64,000 nt of DNA from Ailanthus altissimus (lineage: Eukaryota; Streptophyta; Magnoliopsida; Sapindales; Simaroubaceae): positions 7,309,001 through 7,373,000 of the forward strand of contig OX327699.1 in NCBI GenBank assembly GCA_946807835.1, read 5' to 3'. The position numbers and the translations under genes were made by a program. Positions within the stretch are counted from its first letter, which is position 1. Every line of letters starts with the position of its first letter. The notes below the pieces were generated by a model. The model made no database searches, was not told where the DNA came from, and was given only the letters and a program-made list of their open reading frames with translations. Shown one piece after another: positions 31,336 through 43,472 of this stretch.

Positions 31336-31930
31336 CTATTATGGAGATCAAATTCGAAAAATATAAAAAAAAAAATTTCATGTTATTTATTTTTGCAGCC
31401 ATAATAGATCTAATAACCAATTGGTCTAGTGTAAAATTTTTAATTATTGAAATCTTAAAAAATTTAAACTCTGATTTTTTTTATAATTTTGACCAAATTT
31501 ACGATGTTATCACATCTTTAATTTTTTTTTTGTGAAAATAAATTTGGATCAGCTGTAGCTATACAAAGAAGAAATGAGCGGTTTTTTTTATGATCATGCT
31601 ACTTTAAATATTTGTTAAAAGGTAAAAGAAAAGTTGGGTTTAATTTCGGTATTTTTACTACTTTTAAATTGATAAAATTTATTGATATTATTTACTCTTC
31701 TATGTTAAGTACACAACAATAAAAAGAATTTGATATTTTATCATAGTAAAAATTAAACAAAATAGTTTACCCTGTGTTATCTGTCATGGATCGAGATCTA
31801 CTAACACCTCTGTTGTCCACTGTAGCATCGAAATCTGTTTTTAGTGTAAAGGGCAGAATATTAAACAAAAAGTGATTAAGATTGGCATTAGAAACTTTGA
31901 GGCTTTAGTATGTATAAAAGATTAGAAAGA

Positions 31931-32529
31931 TACAGAAGACCGAAAACAAAATTAGTAAGAAGACATGATCAAAGATTTTCATAATTTTGACATTTAATCA
32001 TTATAATTTAGAAATAGAAATTTGTAATTATTAAAAACAATGATTGAATTTGCAAATGATCAATAGTTCAATATGTGCCAACCTAAATGGGATGTATTTT
32101 AATTATAGTGATATAAATTTGACCATTTATTTTTGTATTTGTATCAAATAATTTTATATTATTTATTTAAAAATTAGTACATTAAAATTATATTAATTTA
32201 ATTTAATTATATTATTTTTGAATTATTTAAATTGATTATATTATTTATTTAGTTTAGTTTAACTACATATTTATTTAAATTTTGTAATAATGTGATTAAA
32301 TTAAATTATTAACAAATAATATAATCAAATAAAATAAATATAATTTTAATAAATAAATTCAAATTTAAATTTGAATAAATATAATTTTAAGTAAAATAAA
32401 ATTATAAATAAATTAGTTACAAAATTAATTTAATTTTAAAAATACTATAGCGGGTACTGTGTCATTATAGTGGATACTGTTTAAATAGTGAAAGAATATT
32501 TGTTCGTTTGGCTGAAAAAGTTAAAAAGT
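31931..32529. other. AT-rich spacer
   Basis: Extremely AT-rich. It contains a short ATACTATAGCGGGTACTGTG...GGATACTGTTTAAATAGTG patch at 32442-32490 resembling the ACTGTTCA-type motif modules of nearby LTRs. This may be a remnant of the copia element's 5' side. Confidence 0.4.
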
Positions 32530-34805
32530 TAAAATTGTAGTTAAAAAAGTTAAGGCCCCCTCAATTTTGACTATTTTAGAAATTTTGTCAATGCAGATTG
32601 CCATTTAGATCATAGTATTTCCATCATTAGGGAAAAAAATTGCCTCCTGATGTAAGACATGAACTTTCTTAGAAAATGATCATTATGTCTTATTTGGATC
32701 CTCACACAAATCAATGTGAAAATGAAATGCGAATAATTGTTCATCTTTAAAAAACTACAAATGAATTATCAAAGGCATTGCGTCAAAAGTAATAAAATCA
32801 TATATACTAACTGCCTATACTAGCTCAGGTGATTGTTCCTATAGAACAATCACATCAAAAGATAGCAATGAATCATTTTTTGCATGCTAGAAGTATGGCA
32901 GACCACTTGATTCAAAAAATATTGTTCCGCTAAAGAAGAAAGTGAAAAATTAGGATTATGTTAAAAATAATGCTCAAACCAATAAATTCATATTCTCTAA
33001 ATTACTAACATTATAAGATTTAATAGTCTTTGAAGAGACACATGTTCCTAAAGAGACAAAAGTTCTTGATGAGACATTAGCCCCAAAAGAGACACAAGAA
33101 TTTTAAAATGAAAAAATGGTACAAATTATGATTACACAACAGAAATATAAAAACGTAATGAAATAATTGTCGATGATGTGTTTTTATTTGCAGTTACTAC
33201 TGAAATTATGAATGATGATTTTGAATCACAAACTGTTGATGAATATAAAGAAATACATGACTGGCTATAATTGGAAAGAACCAATTCAAGTAGAATTGAC
33301 TTCTCTAGCCAAACGTTAAGTATTTAGAACTATAGTTCGAACACCTTAAGATGTTAAACTCATAGTATATAAATGAGTTTTTGTACGAAAACATAACGAA
33401 ATTAATGAGGTCATCAAATATAAAGTAAGACTCGTTGCTCGTAAACTTAGTATTGATTATGATGAAAGTTATTCTTCTGTGATGGATATAATTACATTTA
33501 ATTTTTGATAAGTTTGGCAGTGTTAGAAAAACTTAGTATGTGTCTTATGGATGTAGTGACAGCCTACTTGTATGGGTCACTTGACATAGATATTTATATA
33601 AAAATTTCTGAACATATAATCGTAATTTGTTTTCAATCAAGATACCAAGATTTTTGTATGGATTAAAATAATTTGGACGCATGTGGTACAATCACCTTAG
33701 CGAATACTTAATAAATGAAGGGTATATTAATGACCTAATATATCCATGTGTATTTATAAAAAGACAGAATCTGAATTTTATCATTGTAATTGTATATATG
33801 AATGACATGAATATGATTGAGACTCCTGAAAAGCTCCTGAAGACTACAAAATGCTTAAAAAGATAATTTAAAATAAAAGAATTAGGGTAGACTAAATATT
33901 GTCTCGGCCTGCAGATCTAGCACAAATCAAACAAAATTTTTATCCATCAATTTACCTATACCGAAAAGATCCTAAAAATATTCAATATGGATAAAACCCA
34001 TCCGCTTATGTACTCATATGGTTGTTCGGTTTTTTGATCCTAAAAAGGATCCCTTCTATCCTAAGGAAGATGATGAAAAAATACTTGATCTAAAAGTACC
34101 ATATTTTAATGTAATTTGTGCTTTATTATATCTAACCCAATGCACTAAACCAGACATAGCTCTTGTAGTAAGATTATAGGAAAGATTCAATTCAGCACCA
34201 CCTCAACGTCGTTGGAATGATGTTAAACATGTATTTCGTTACCTTCATGAATAATAAATTTGGGACTATTTTATTTCAATGAACTTACAAAAAATTCAGG
34301 TTTAATTGGTTATCTAAATGCTAGATACTTATCTGATCCCCATAAAATCTACTCACAAATAAGATATATATTTACTTACAACAATATAATAATATCATAG
34401 CGATCCATAAAACAAACCTTTATTGCCACCTACTTAAATTATTATAAGATTCTGACATTATATGAAGCAAATAGGGAATGCATATGGTTGTGATCTATTA
34501 TTTATCATATCCAAAGTACATTTTACCTACTTTCTGCAGTAGATATTTCAACTATACTATATGAAGACAACGCTACTTGTATTACTCAAGTTAGAGTGGA
34601 TACACCAAAGGAGATAAAATCAAATATATTTCTCCAAAATTCTTTTTATATTCATGAGTTACAACAAAGAAAGAAGATTTATACTAAACAGATACGCTTC
34701 ATTGATAATTTTGCACATCTGTTTACCAAATCTCTGACAATGTCAACTTTTGATAAATTAGTTTACAAAGTTGGTATGCGCCAACTCAACAAATTATCAA
34801 ATTGA
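32530..34805 (+). pseudogene. Ty1/copia pol remnant (integrase C-terminus, RT, RNase H)
   Basis: Collinear copia pol pieces on plus: integrase-side FADCHFDHSIFPSLG and YLDPHTNQCENEM (about 32585-32725); a hinge rich in PKET repeats (about 33030-33100); RT MCLMDVVTAYLYGSLDIDIYIKI (33538-33610), keeping the first catalytic Asp in MDVVTAYL; MWYNHLSEYLINEGYINDLIYPCVFIKR (33681-33760); VYMNDMNMI, where relatives have YVDD, so the second Asp motif is lost; then YLTQCTKPDIA (about 34130), YLSDPHKIYSQI (about 34330) and RNase H end NFAHLFTKSLTMSTFDKLVYKVGMRQL (34700-34790). Numerous stops and frameshifts; inactive. Confidence 0.88.
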
Positions 34806-34833
34806 TGGATATTAATCTGAGTAGGAGCATTTA

Positions 34834-34846
34834 ATTAGGGGAAGTA
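34834..34846 (+). other. Polypurine tract of the copia remnant
   Basis: ATTAGGGGAAGTA lies just after the pol end and just before LTR-like sequence, the expected PPT position, and marks the 3' end of the internal region. Confidence 0.6.
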
Positions 34847-34847
34847 C

Positions 34848-35265
34848 ATCGTTCCAAGAGAAGAATTATATCAATTATAAATGTGCACTGTAGTCTTTTT
34901 TCTTCGACCAAATTTTATCCCATTAAATTTTATTAGTAAAGTTTTTAATGAAATAGTTTTAAAGCACATTCCCCATCATTATATATTATAGAGTTGTATT
35001 TATTTTTACTTAATTTTTTGTCCTACTAGATTTTCTTTTTAACAATGTACGGTGGAATTCAAGAGAAAATATTATAAAAGTAATTTGAAAGACGGTGAAT
35101 TCCACCCCCTCTCATCTATAAATATACGTGTACAATCTTTTTATAATTTATTTACCTTCTAATACTTTTATAAATGCTATAATATTTTTTAAAGATTTTT
35201 TAATACTTAAAAATTATCTTTTACTTTTATTATTTATTTATAACCAAAAAAAAAAAAAAGAATTG
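34848..35265 (+). repeat. 3' LTR of the copia remnant (approximate)
   Basis: Right after the PPT comes TGCACTGTAGTC...TTTTTTCTTCGACCAAATTTTATCCCA...AGTAAAGTTTTTAATGA. This is a decayed form of the CTTGACCAAGGTTTTGTCCCA...GGTAAGGTTTTTAA block common to a group of copia LTRs. A TATA-like CATCTATAAATATACG follows at about 35115. The downstream end is guessed from the A-run near 35250. The 5' LTR was not found. Confidence 0.6.
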
Positions 35266-37544
35266 CACTAAATAGTTGGCTGTCTCATAGTCCTACATAT
35301 ACCATCAACATTACCATAGAAAATTAATTAAAAAAAAAGAAAAAGAAATTCAGATATAAAAAGTTGTGGGCCAATTAATGTTATTGCTAGAGTTCAAGTT
35401 GTGGTCCTTCAAATATTATTATGCATGGGGACAATGAAAGAAATGTATAGGTTTGCCCATTTCACATTGTCTTTTTCATTTCTTTTATGCACTAAAGGTT
35501 GGGATATGTCATTGTTTAAGCAGCAAGAAACCAAACTTCAACTAAAAAAAGTATAAAATAAAAATATTAAAAAGAAATTAAAAATGCATTATCTATTCCA
35601 TGTTGACATAAAATTTCACACATGTTCAAGATCACACATAAATATTTTTTTTTTAAAAAAAAATTCTTCTAACTTGGGATCAAGATTCATTTCTCCCAAA
35701 GTAAGAATATAATATTTGATGCCTTGGTCCTTCTACTAATGTGATGGCCACTAGTTGTAGTTTGTTTATTTATTTATTTGTTTTGTATTATTGATGACTT
35801 GTTGAAGGTATGTACTAGGGAGTGGGACATGCGTGCCTCGTTCTAGGTCAAGTTGTTGGATCATTGCTTCGGTCATCTAAATTTTCCCTGTAGTACAAGG
35901 GTCATCTTTGAGGAGAAACGATTCTTTCTTGATCATCTGTGCCAAAACTTTTTGACTTTCATGAAAAATTATTCTGCGGTTTCTACCATAGCTAGGCTAC
36001 ATGACAAAATTTTCAACTTAATTTTAACCATTAAAACATTTAGAATCGTCTCATCCAAACTAATCTAGGCTATTAGTATTACTGAAACAAATGCAAATTT
36101 ATTATTGATAATTACTTAATAAAAATAGATTTTAACCACAGATAATTCTTCAAATTTAAAGTAAATTCAAAGAACAACTAATTCCTAAAGGGTTAAGAGT
36201 TCTATCTATAGTGGGAAGATTCCAAATTTTCTTGTCATCAGACACAATTTTTGTTACCAAAAACTGTGAAAAGAAAACAAATCCGTCCTCCCGTGAAATT
36301 AATCGTTTGATATCAATAATGTAAGGTGGAAAGTATTTGTCTTAGTCAAGTAGTGCCAAACTGGAGATTGATATTAAATTGTTGTCGCAGATGAATTATA
36401 TCCATAAAGTAGCAGTTGGTAGGCTGCTGATTTAACTGATGATCTAAAAAAAATGGGACCCTATTTCTGGTCTCTCCTAACATTGGCCAACCAGAGAGCA
36501 GTCCTCACCTTCTATATCACCTCTCTTCAAATATCTTGATCTTCACTTAGAAACAGTCATCAAATTGAAATTATTGAAACACTCAAAAAGAGGGGACAAG
36601 AAACCTAACCACAAATTCCAATCTAAATCTGCATTTCCATTTACTTGCAACCCACAAAATCTTAATGCTAGAAATAAAGTGTAACTGTGACAAGTTAAAT
36701 AAAAAAAATAAAGAGAGGCTAAAGGGAAATAAAGTTTTGGAATCTTGCAACTAACATTCAAAGCTCTCAACAAGTAGTTGAAGAATTTACCTTTTTTATA
36801 TTCTTTCGTGTTCCATTTCTGTGGCAAACAGGATAAAGGGAAGTTAAAAGATACAGATATAAAATAAAGAATCTCCAGGATCTGCGGCGGCATTAAAGAA
36901 AATGAGACCATGTGAAAATTTACCCAAGAACAAATTGCCTTAGAGAAAGCCAAGAAAAGCCTTGAATTTCTCCCGGCAACAATGGATTTCTGCTGACTAA
37001 ATAATTGAAAGTTGAAATAATTATATCAATGGAAGGATCTGTTTGTCCAAGTTATAAGAAAGAAATCATTTGACAGTTAAAAGGGCATGAAATCTGCTGT
37101 GTATTGTAAATTTCAAGTAGTCTTAATTCATAGAATCAAGTCAAAGATCACTTCACTTTTTTTTTCTATTTTCTTTTTTCCTATTGGGCATTAAAATCTA
37201 AGCTCACTTTGCTCAAGGTAAACATGTTTGCTCGTACAAAACATAGATGTAATGTCAATACATTAAACCCTTACCTTAAACCCAAACTCAGTTGGTCAAA
37301 CACCAAACTGAAATCATGCTTTAGATTAGTACTTGAATGCACGACGAGATAATAACTATTTCCATATTCCTTTGGCGCTTGACCAGAGCATGTGAAGATG
37401 CTTGAAATCATTGCTTGTGGATGATGATTGAAGCCTTTGATTTATCAAATTTACATGTGACAAGTAACTCAAAAGAGAAGAGAAGAGAAGACAGCTGAAC
37501 AAACACTAAGGATATCCATTGATGAGACCTTTCAATGTGTTCAT
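35266..37544. other. Intergenic DNA, possibly host; no gene recognised
   Basis: Base composition is less extreme than in the flanking transposons and no element ends are visible. The 136-codon minus frame at 36543-36953 has no family signature. The stretch left of 37545 would be the 3' flank of the putative exons described next. Confidence 0.4.
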
Positions 37545-38320
37545 CTAAATCTCTTTAGTGACAACATCAGCCACAAAGATGCTCACTGAATCGGACCATC
37601 CACCCAATACATCCCTGTTATAGCACTGCACAGAGAATTAACAATGAAACCTGTGAGATGACTGATAATTTTCCTTCATAAGAACCACAGACTCTCATCA
37701 TAATGACAGTGAAATTAACGTAAATCTAGAACTGGTACATCTCACTGCTCAGTTATGAATCAACTTCTTTGCTAATTTCCTAGTAGGAAAACTATACACT
37801 TGTGATTGTAAACAAGTTGTTATACTGTAAAAAAAAATCAAATCTACACACACAGACACAATATAATATCCCAATAACAGAATTAATTTTTAACTTGAAA
37901 ATAAACATAAAACCATGTCTTAGCACATGAACGTTTCACGAGGAAAATACAAAAAATAACTGGTTCAAACAAACTAACAGTCACCAAATTGAAATTAACG
38001 CTAAGGGCCAGTATCTGTGTGTACGCATAGATTGTGACACAGAGAACTCAGAATAATTCATTTCCGCCTTGGTTTAACTTGGTTCTTCTCCCCCTTCACT
38101 CAGTTTTCATGAAGAAAATCATTGGTTCAAACAAATAAGGCATTAAATTGAATACTTGGTTCGATACTATTTGCGGCTGTGAGAGGCCAAAGTCTGTATT
38201 CGCATGGATTGCAGATACGAAAAATTTGGAAGAATAGAATACCTTGCTGGGCCCAAGCAAGTTTGAGTCACCTCTAAATGAAAATTCCTTACTGCTTTCT
38301 CTCCAATGTCCACAAATGAC
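37545..38320 (-). pseudogene. Two terminal exons of an unidentified host gene (truncated upstream)
   Basis: On minus, an exon at 38243-38320 (78 bp) is bounded by ...CTGCAG| and |GTATTC and encodes VICGHWRESSKEFSFRGDSN followed by LLGPSK. A second exon at 37545-37625 (81 bp) follows ...CTGTGCAG| and encodes CYNRDVLGGWSDSVSIFVAD then VVTKEI and a TAG stop. Both are open in the same frame with phase-0 junctions, and neither resembles a transposon protein. No upstream exon is recognisable: the non-autonomous LTR element begins at 38608 and further elements follow. I do not recognise the protein. It may be the surviving 3' end of a gene split or destroyed by insertions, or a gene with very large transposon-filled introns. 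Confidence 0.45.
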
Positions 38321-38607
38321 CTGCAGATATATGTTTGTTATTTCAAAAAAATAAAAGTGATGAAAATACAAGAAAACTCTTACAACATATGGTCTTAAGA
38401 AACATAATCACATTATGTCATTATGTGTTTCTATAATTACTAACACAAACTATTGAAACTTCATCATTTCCTTTATTGTATTATGAGAAATGCTTAGCAT
38501 TAAAGAGTAATTCCTTGTGCTCTTAAAATAGCACCAAAATACATGCACAAAAAATTGAATCATGCAGTGATCCAATCACATCATTTAGGGCCTTGTTATA
38601 ATGTTGT

Positions 38608-39557
38608 TGTTGTGGATATCAAATTATACTCTTCAATTTGACACCCTTATGACATCAATTAAGCCATAGCTTTGATACCTATTTTACTCTATGCGCAGTA
38701 AAAAATCATAACTCACATTATAATAAAAACATATAAGATCAACACACTAATAAGATAAAAAAAACAAACCAATCAACAAGATACAAGATATACGTAGTTC
38801 GGCCCAAAATTGCTTACGTCCACAGAGGATCTATGATCTAACTTCTTATTATTAATATAGATCACTAAGTATCTTCTTACATAATCAATGATCCCACAAG
38901 ACCCCTTAGTATCTCCCATAGAGACCTCTCAGTATCTACCCTTGATCACTATGACTCCCCAAGACCTCTTAGTATCTCCTCATAAGAGATTTTTACAAGG
39001 ACCACAAGAGTAGCCCGAGCATCTATGCCAAAAGGATCTATGGTGTTTCTTTTGTTCACTTAAGAACCAAAAGAAAACACTTCCCAAAGGTTACACCCTA
39101 GTGCACCACGCACTTAGCACCTACCTAGCTCCTCTATTCTTTCTTATGGTTATATCTTGAAACCTTAGATACTTATCTTTCTCTTGTGTTTAGAAGAGTT
39201 TATATAAAGAATAAAACACCCTTAGAAACCCTAAACATAGTTGGAATGAGAGTCATTACTTGCAAGAGTCTTAATCTTACTTAAAGAAGTCAATTGAGCC
39301 AAAACAGAAAATATCTTAAAGTTGTCACTTGAATAGTACCCGTGCGTGAACAGTAACTACCGTGAACAATACCCACCGCCACTAGCAACAGTGCTCGTCG
39401 TGAACAGAATGCCGTATGAACAGTACTTGTTCTTTTTGCTTTCTGTTTTGCTCATCCTTTGTATACCCAATGCGTACTTGACTTCATAATGACTCTTCTT
39501 TCGGTATTCATCTCAATTCTTGCACATACAAGATTGTTGAATCACCAATTTTTAACA
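38608..39557 (-). repeat. 3' LTR of the non-autonomous element
   Basis: A 950-bp repeat from TGTTGTGGATATC to ...CCAATTTTTAACA. It carries the family block (ACGTAGTTCGGCCC...TTACGTCCACAGAGGATC, 38792-38832), a TATATAA box near 39192 and a U3 ACAGTA/GTGAACAGT motif cluster (39340-39430). Confidence 0.88.
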
Positions 39558-39571
39558 AATCCCCTCCTTGA
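39558..39571 (-). other. Polypurine tract
   Basis: On minus, TCAAGGAGGGGATT abuts the 3' LTR and sets orientation together with the PBS at the opposite end. Confidence 0.8.
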
Positions 39572-40234
39572 TTCAGAATCTCTCTCATGAAGCTAATCAT
39601 CGTTACGCTTCCTTGACTAATGCTCACTAGCATTGTCTATAAGTCAAGTCTCAGACTTAACTAAGGCTCTTGCGACTACGGTCTGCAAAGATTCCTGAAT
39701 GCTGATGTCTAGAGTAGTTCAATGTTGCGATCTTCCATGTCTTAAAGACACCATGACCACAATCCCTTAATGGTGAAAACACATTCTCGCCATTACTATT
39801 CTTCCCACACATTCTCTTTCGACCCCTGCCACAAAGTGATAATTCAAAAGCTGCTTTATGGTCTGTTTCAAATCAACAACCCTATGTTGATCCCATTCGA
39901 AGCACTTTTCTTCAAGCACATAGCCTCTTTCTGTGCTTATCACTCTTCGATCCTTTTGCTTCCCATTTAGTATTCCTTCCTTCTGTCTTCCATGAATCTC
40001 CCAATTTCGATCTGGCAGTCTCGAGTCCACTAGGTCTTCATGAGATGAGGAATGAAATCTCATACTTAGTCCTTCCTTTGTCATTTTCACCATGTAGTCT
40101 CAATCTTATTCTTCCAATCCCCTATAACTTACCTACCATAAACCATATTTCTTCAATTGGTACATAACGATTCTCCATGACTCATATGAAAACACTACCC
40201 TAGATCCCAAAAATAGTTCATCCATCAGACACTT

Positions 40235-43030
40235 TATCACGCTCCAGACCCAAAAGATCTGACATACGATATAACTTACATTCATTTAATAATGTGCACT
40301 CATAAATAATATTGCATAAAATTTCAAACTTTAATTCAACATAGGAATCCTTAGCAAGTTGTTAGTAAGTTCAACACTAAAATCAACCCATAACCTAAAA
40401 TATATACATAAATATTTATTAATAATATTTAAACTTTCATTTCAATTTTTCAGAATTATAACAATTGAATTATGACTGGGGCAATTAGTAAACCGAAGAT
40501 ACACAGAGTTTGCTCAAAGATTAACACTCTACTATATCACTAGTAGCAACTTTATTACCGGAAGCTCATAATATATTCATTGCAAATTCTTACTTAAAAT
40601 CAACCCATAACTACACTCAATAAAATAATACATAAGTATTTATTCAATAGGGACAAATCAAATATCTTAAACCATGTGTCCCCAAATGAAATACTCAGCA
40701 ACTTAACAGCTTAGGGAACCCAAGGGACAACAGAAGCCTTGCCAAATCCGTTAAGCACACATGTACCTTATTTACCTGAAATCACCATAAACTATAATAA
40801 GTATAAAACTCAGTAAGCATACTAGTTTTTCATATATCAAATACAAATACATATATGTACACAATGCATATGTATGATATGCCGTGATAAATTAAAATCA
40901 TAATCTTATCAAATCACATGTCAGGTAAGCGCTTACACATTCTTTCAAAACATATAATAGGAATACCATCACTCAACCACTACTTAGTAGGACTTCTATA
41001 TCACATATCATATAATGAGCCAAATGTCACTCGTAGGTGACATACCGTATGAGAGAAATAGTACAAGTGAGGTTTTAAATTATATATATATAATGCTCAT
41101 GCCCGAAGGTAAAAGCCAAACCCTTACCCTGATCATCGGTGAGTCCTCTCACATACACCAATATGCCACCACACGAATGTGATGACTCACTCTTCATTTA
41201 GGTACCAATAGCATTTCTCCCCAAAACATAACATATACCAATCCCGAAAGAAAGGCCACACATAAAGGCTCCACAAATCACATAAAATGCCTACTAAGTC
41301 AATAATGAGTTCAAGCATTCTCAAAATACAAAACGTATCTCATGGACATTTTTCACTTCAAAAGCTTTCTTTGTTAAACACATTTCATTTTGAAAGCTCA
41401 CTTTTATAAACACATGTATGTCCATGCTCAATGTCAATGCTCACATTCATAAGCATATATCTTTCACATTTCATATCAAATATACTTTGGCATAACATAA
41501 ACATATTTCTAAGCACATTTACAAAATCATATATAGACAATTACTATGCTTATTGTGATTTCAGTAAAAGTCTAGTATACTTACCTCTTAGCACTTTCGG
41601 CTACAAGGCTTAATTCTCCTTAACCTATCAATAGAGATTAATCCTTTCATAAGCCTCAACATTCACACTAAACACTTTAAATAGCTTACAAAATTATACA
41701 TTTCGCACTTATCACATCAAATTGATCTAATTACTCGGTTTCTCAAAATTTGTTATTCTAACCACTTATACTTAACAACATTTTTTTATACATCAAATGA
41801 TGTCCAATTACTCCCAAATTAGAATATATCATTCTTGACTCATATATCCTTCTTATGTATGAATATTATATCATAATTCCTACACAATCCATTCCATAAA
41901 CACTATCAAATCCAAACTATTATCCTGACAGGATCAAGATATTTACTGAACAGTATTCAATCTCTCAAATTTATAAAATCATATACTATCTCAAAAATTA
42001 TAAAACTACTACAAAATTATTCTTGATATATATCTCAATCCATGATAAATATTTCACTTTAAAATCGCTGCCAAAAGTATTTTAAAACTATTTTATTCTA
42101 TAGGTTTAAAATATGTTAATCAAATACTGCAATGAGCTGACACTCTTTAAAAAATTATAACAATTTAACCACATTAATCTAAATTCTCAATTCTGAGTAT
42201 ATCATATTAGACATATAAACTTACCATATTACATAAATTCATAATTTTTTAAGATCATTCAGCGGATCAAAAATTATTTTGCACTGTATTATACTGTTAA
42301 CACAAAATTTCTAGAATTTTAGGGTCATTTTGGTAAATTCATTACAATTTCAATTTCTGAAATTTTCAATCAATTCAAAGTCTCAAATGATTTTAGACAT
42401 ATTTAATTTCATATACTCAAAATCCAAAACCAGAATCAAAGCACAACAATTTATAAAATTTTTGGATTAAGAGATTATCAAGAAGAAATTATGCAATTCA
42501 TCATGATTTATCAAGCTATCTACATAAATCATCACTAATTCTCACAATATCTTACAAACTTCACATCAAATCCTCAATTGTACATATTTTTAAAAATCAA
42601 AACTTAAAGTAATTAACTAAATTAACACCAAGAAACTAAAAAATGATTATAATATACCTCTTAAAGCTTAAATTCCAACTTTCTTCTTCTTCTTCTTTTT
42701 CTCTCCCCTTTATTTCTCTCTTTTCTCACTCTAAAAGAGGTGGCTCGACCAAAATGAGTGAATTAGGGTTTCAAATGTGTATTTTTATACTAAGAGGCTA
42801 ATTTCTAGTATTTACGAATTAGCCCTTAAAACTTTTAAAGTATTATAATTTGGTCCCTAAAATAAATCTAAAGTCTTGCAAATAAACCCAATACTAATAG
42901 TAGGTCCTTAATCTATACAAACACTACTAATAACAATACATAAATCAAGTGTCACTCACATACAAATAAAATATGTATATATATATATAAATATTTATTC
43001 TTATTGGTTGTGGATAAGTGTAACCTGTAC
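40235..43030 (-). mobile_element. 2.8-kb nested insertion with perfect CACTT duplication (probable long solo LTR)
   Basis: The segment begins TATCACGCTCCAGACCC and ends GTGTAACCTGTA. It is flanked by CACTT on both sides (40230-40234, 43031-43035), the 5-bp duplication expected for an LTR element. Read on minus it has a TATA-like AGTATAAAAATACAC (about 42780-42795), then a purine-rich leader (the CTTCTTCTT tract near 42680 on plus), consistent with a promoter-bearing LTR. It lacks gag, pol, PBS and PPT. Its edges resemble degraded TGTCACG-type gypsy termini, but the family is not established. Confidence 0.65.
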
Positions 43031-43458
43031 ACTTACTCCTCTAGAAGCTCTCATGCAATCAAAGTCTTTACTTAGTCATCCAACAAACTTGCAAATCCAC
43101 CTTTCTTCTATCTTTGTCTTTCTCTTAGAACTATCCCTTTAAGTGCCCTAGACACCTTTTGGATTTGCCCTTTATTCTTAATTTGTTCTTCTTTTACTAT
43201 TTTTATTTTATGTCCAATATGAATGATTCTTCTGAGTAGGACCTAGATGATGCCATCTTGTTGGTAGTCTTTTTTTTTTAAGAGTGATCCTTACCACAAA
43301 AACAAAAATTTCCAATAAAGCCATCATCTTTTCCTATCTCAGATAATCATCTTCCATATTATTCTTCTCTTATATTTGTGAGTCCCCGTGACTGACAACC
43401 TTTTGCTCTACAATCTGACACTGCTGCCTATACCCTGCAATCTGGACTTCAACCCAAA

Positions 43459-43469
43459 CTCTGATACTA
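43459..43469 (-). other. Primer-binding site of the non-autonomous element
   Basis: CTCTGATACTA on plus is the reverse complement of TAGTATCAGAG, one base different from the tRNA-iMet site. It lies three bases left of the LTR that starts at 43473. Confidence 0.8.
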
Positions 43470-43472
43470 GTT

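Larger units (their letters stand above)
28385..31930 (+). pseudogene. Second hAT transposase, heavily decayed and split by two insertions
   Basis: Plus-strand remnants occur in transposase order. A BED-finger-like stretch (FCCKGLNIKNSS, about 28395) is followed by AYHQTKEKLIDEISQFK and VFVVTFDCWMIANQLGHICITLHYID (about 28720-28850), with the TxDxW-like catalytic motif retained as TFDCW. Then come ITFDNTSAKIVATNLF (about 28970-29025), HILNLSIQDG-like sequence near 29090, and SSFRRQEFKIML. The frame is interrupted by the MITE at 29439-29954, resumes as INDVFVKYRNNLMFDDICDV (29960-30020), is interrupted again to about 31335, and resumes with MEIKFEKYKKKNFMLFIFAAIID (31341). The dimerisation region LLSTVASKSVFSVKGRIL is near 31810-31865. 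Many stops and frameshifts make it inactive. Confidence 0.85.

Noticed and set aside
36543..36953. 136-codon open frame on minus
   Set aside because: Hydrophobic, biased composition with no recognisable motif or splice context; treated as chance in AT-rich DNA.
39767..40093. 108-codon minus frame inside the non-autonomous LTR element
   Set aside because: No Gag or Pol signature (no zinc knuckle, protease or RT motif) and no second copy here to show conservation.
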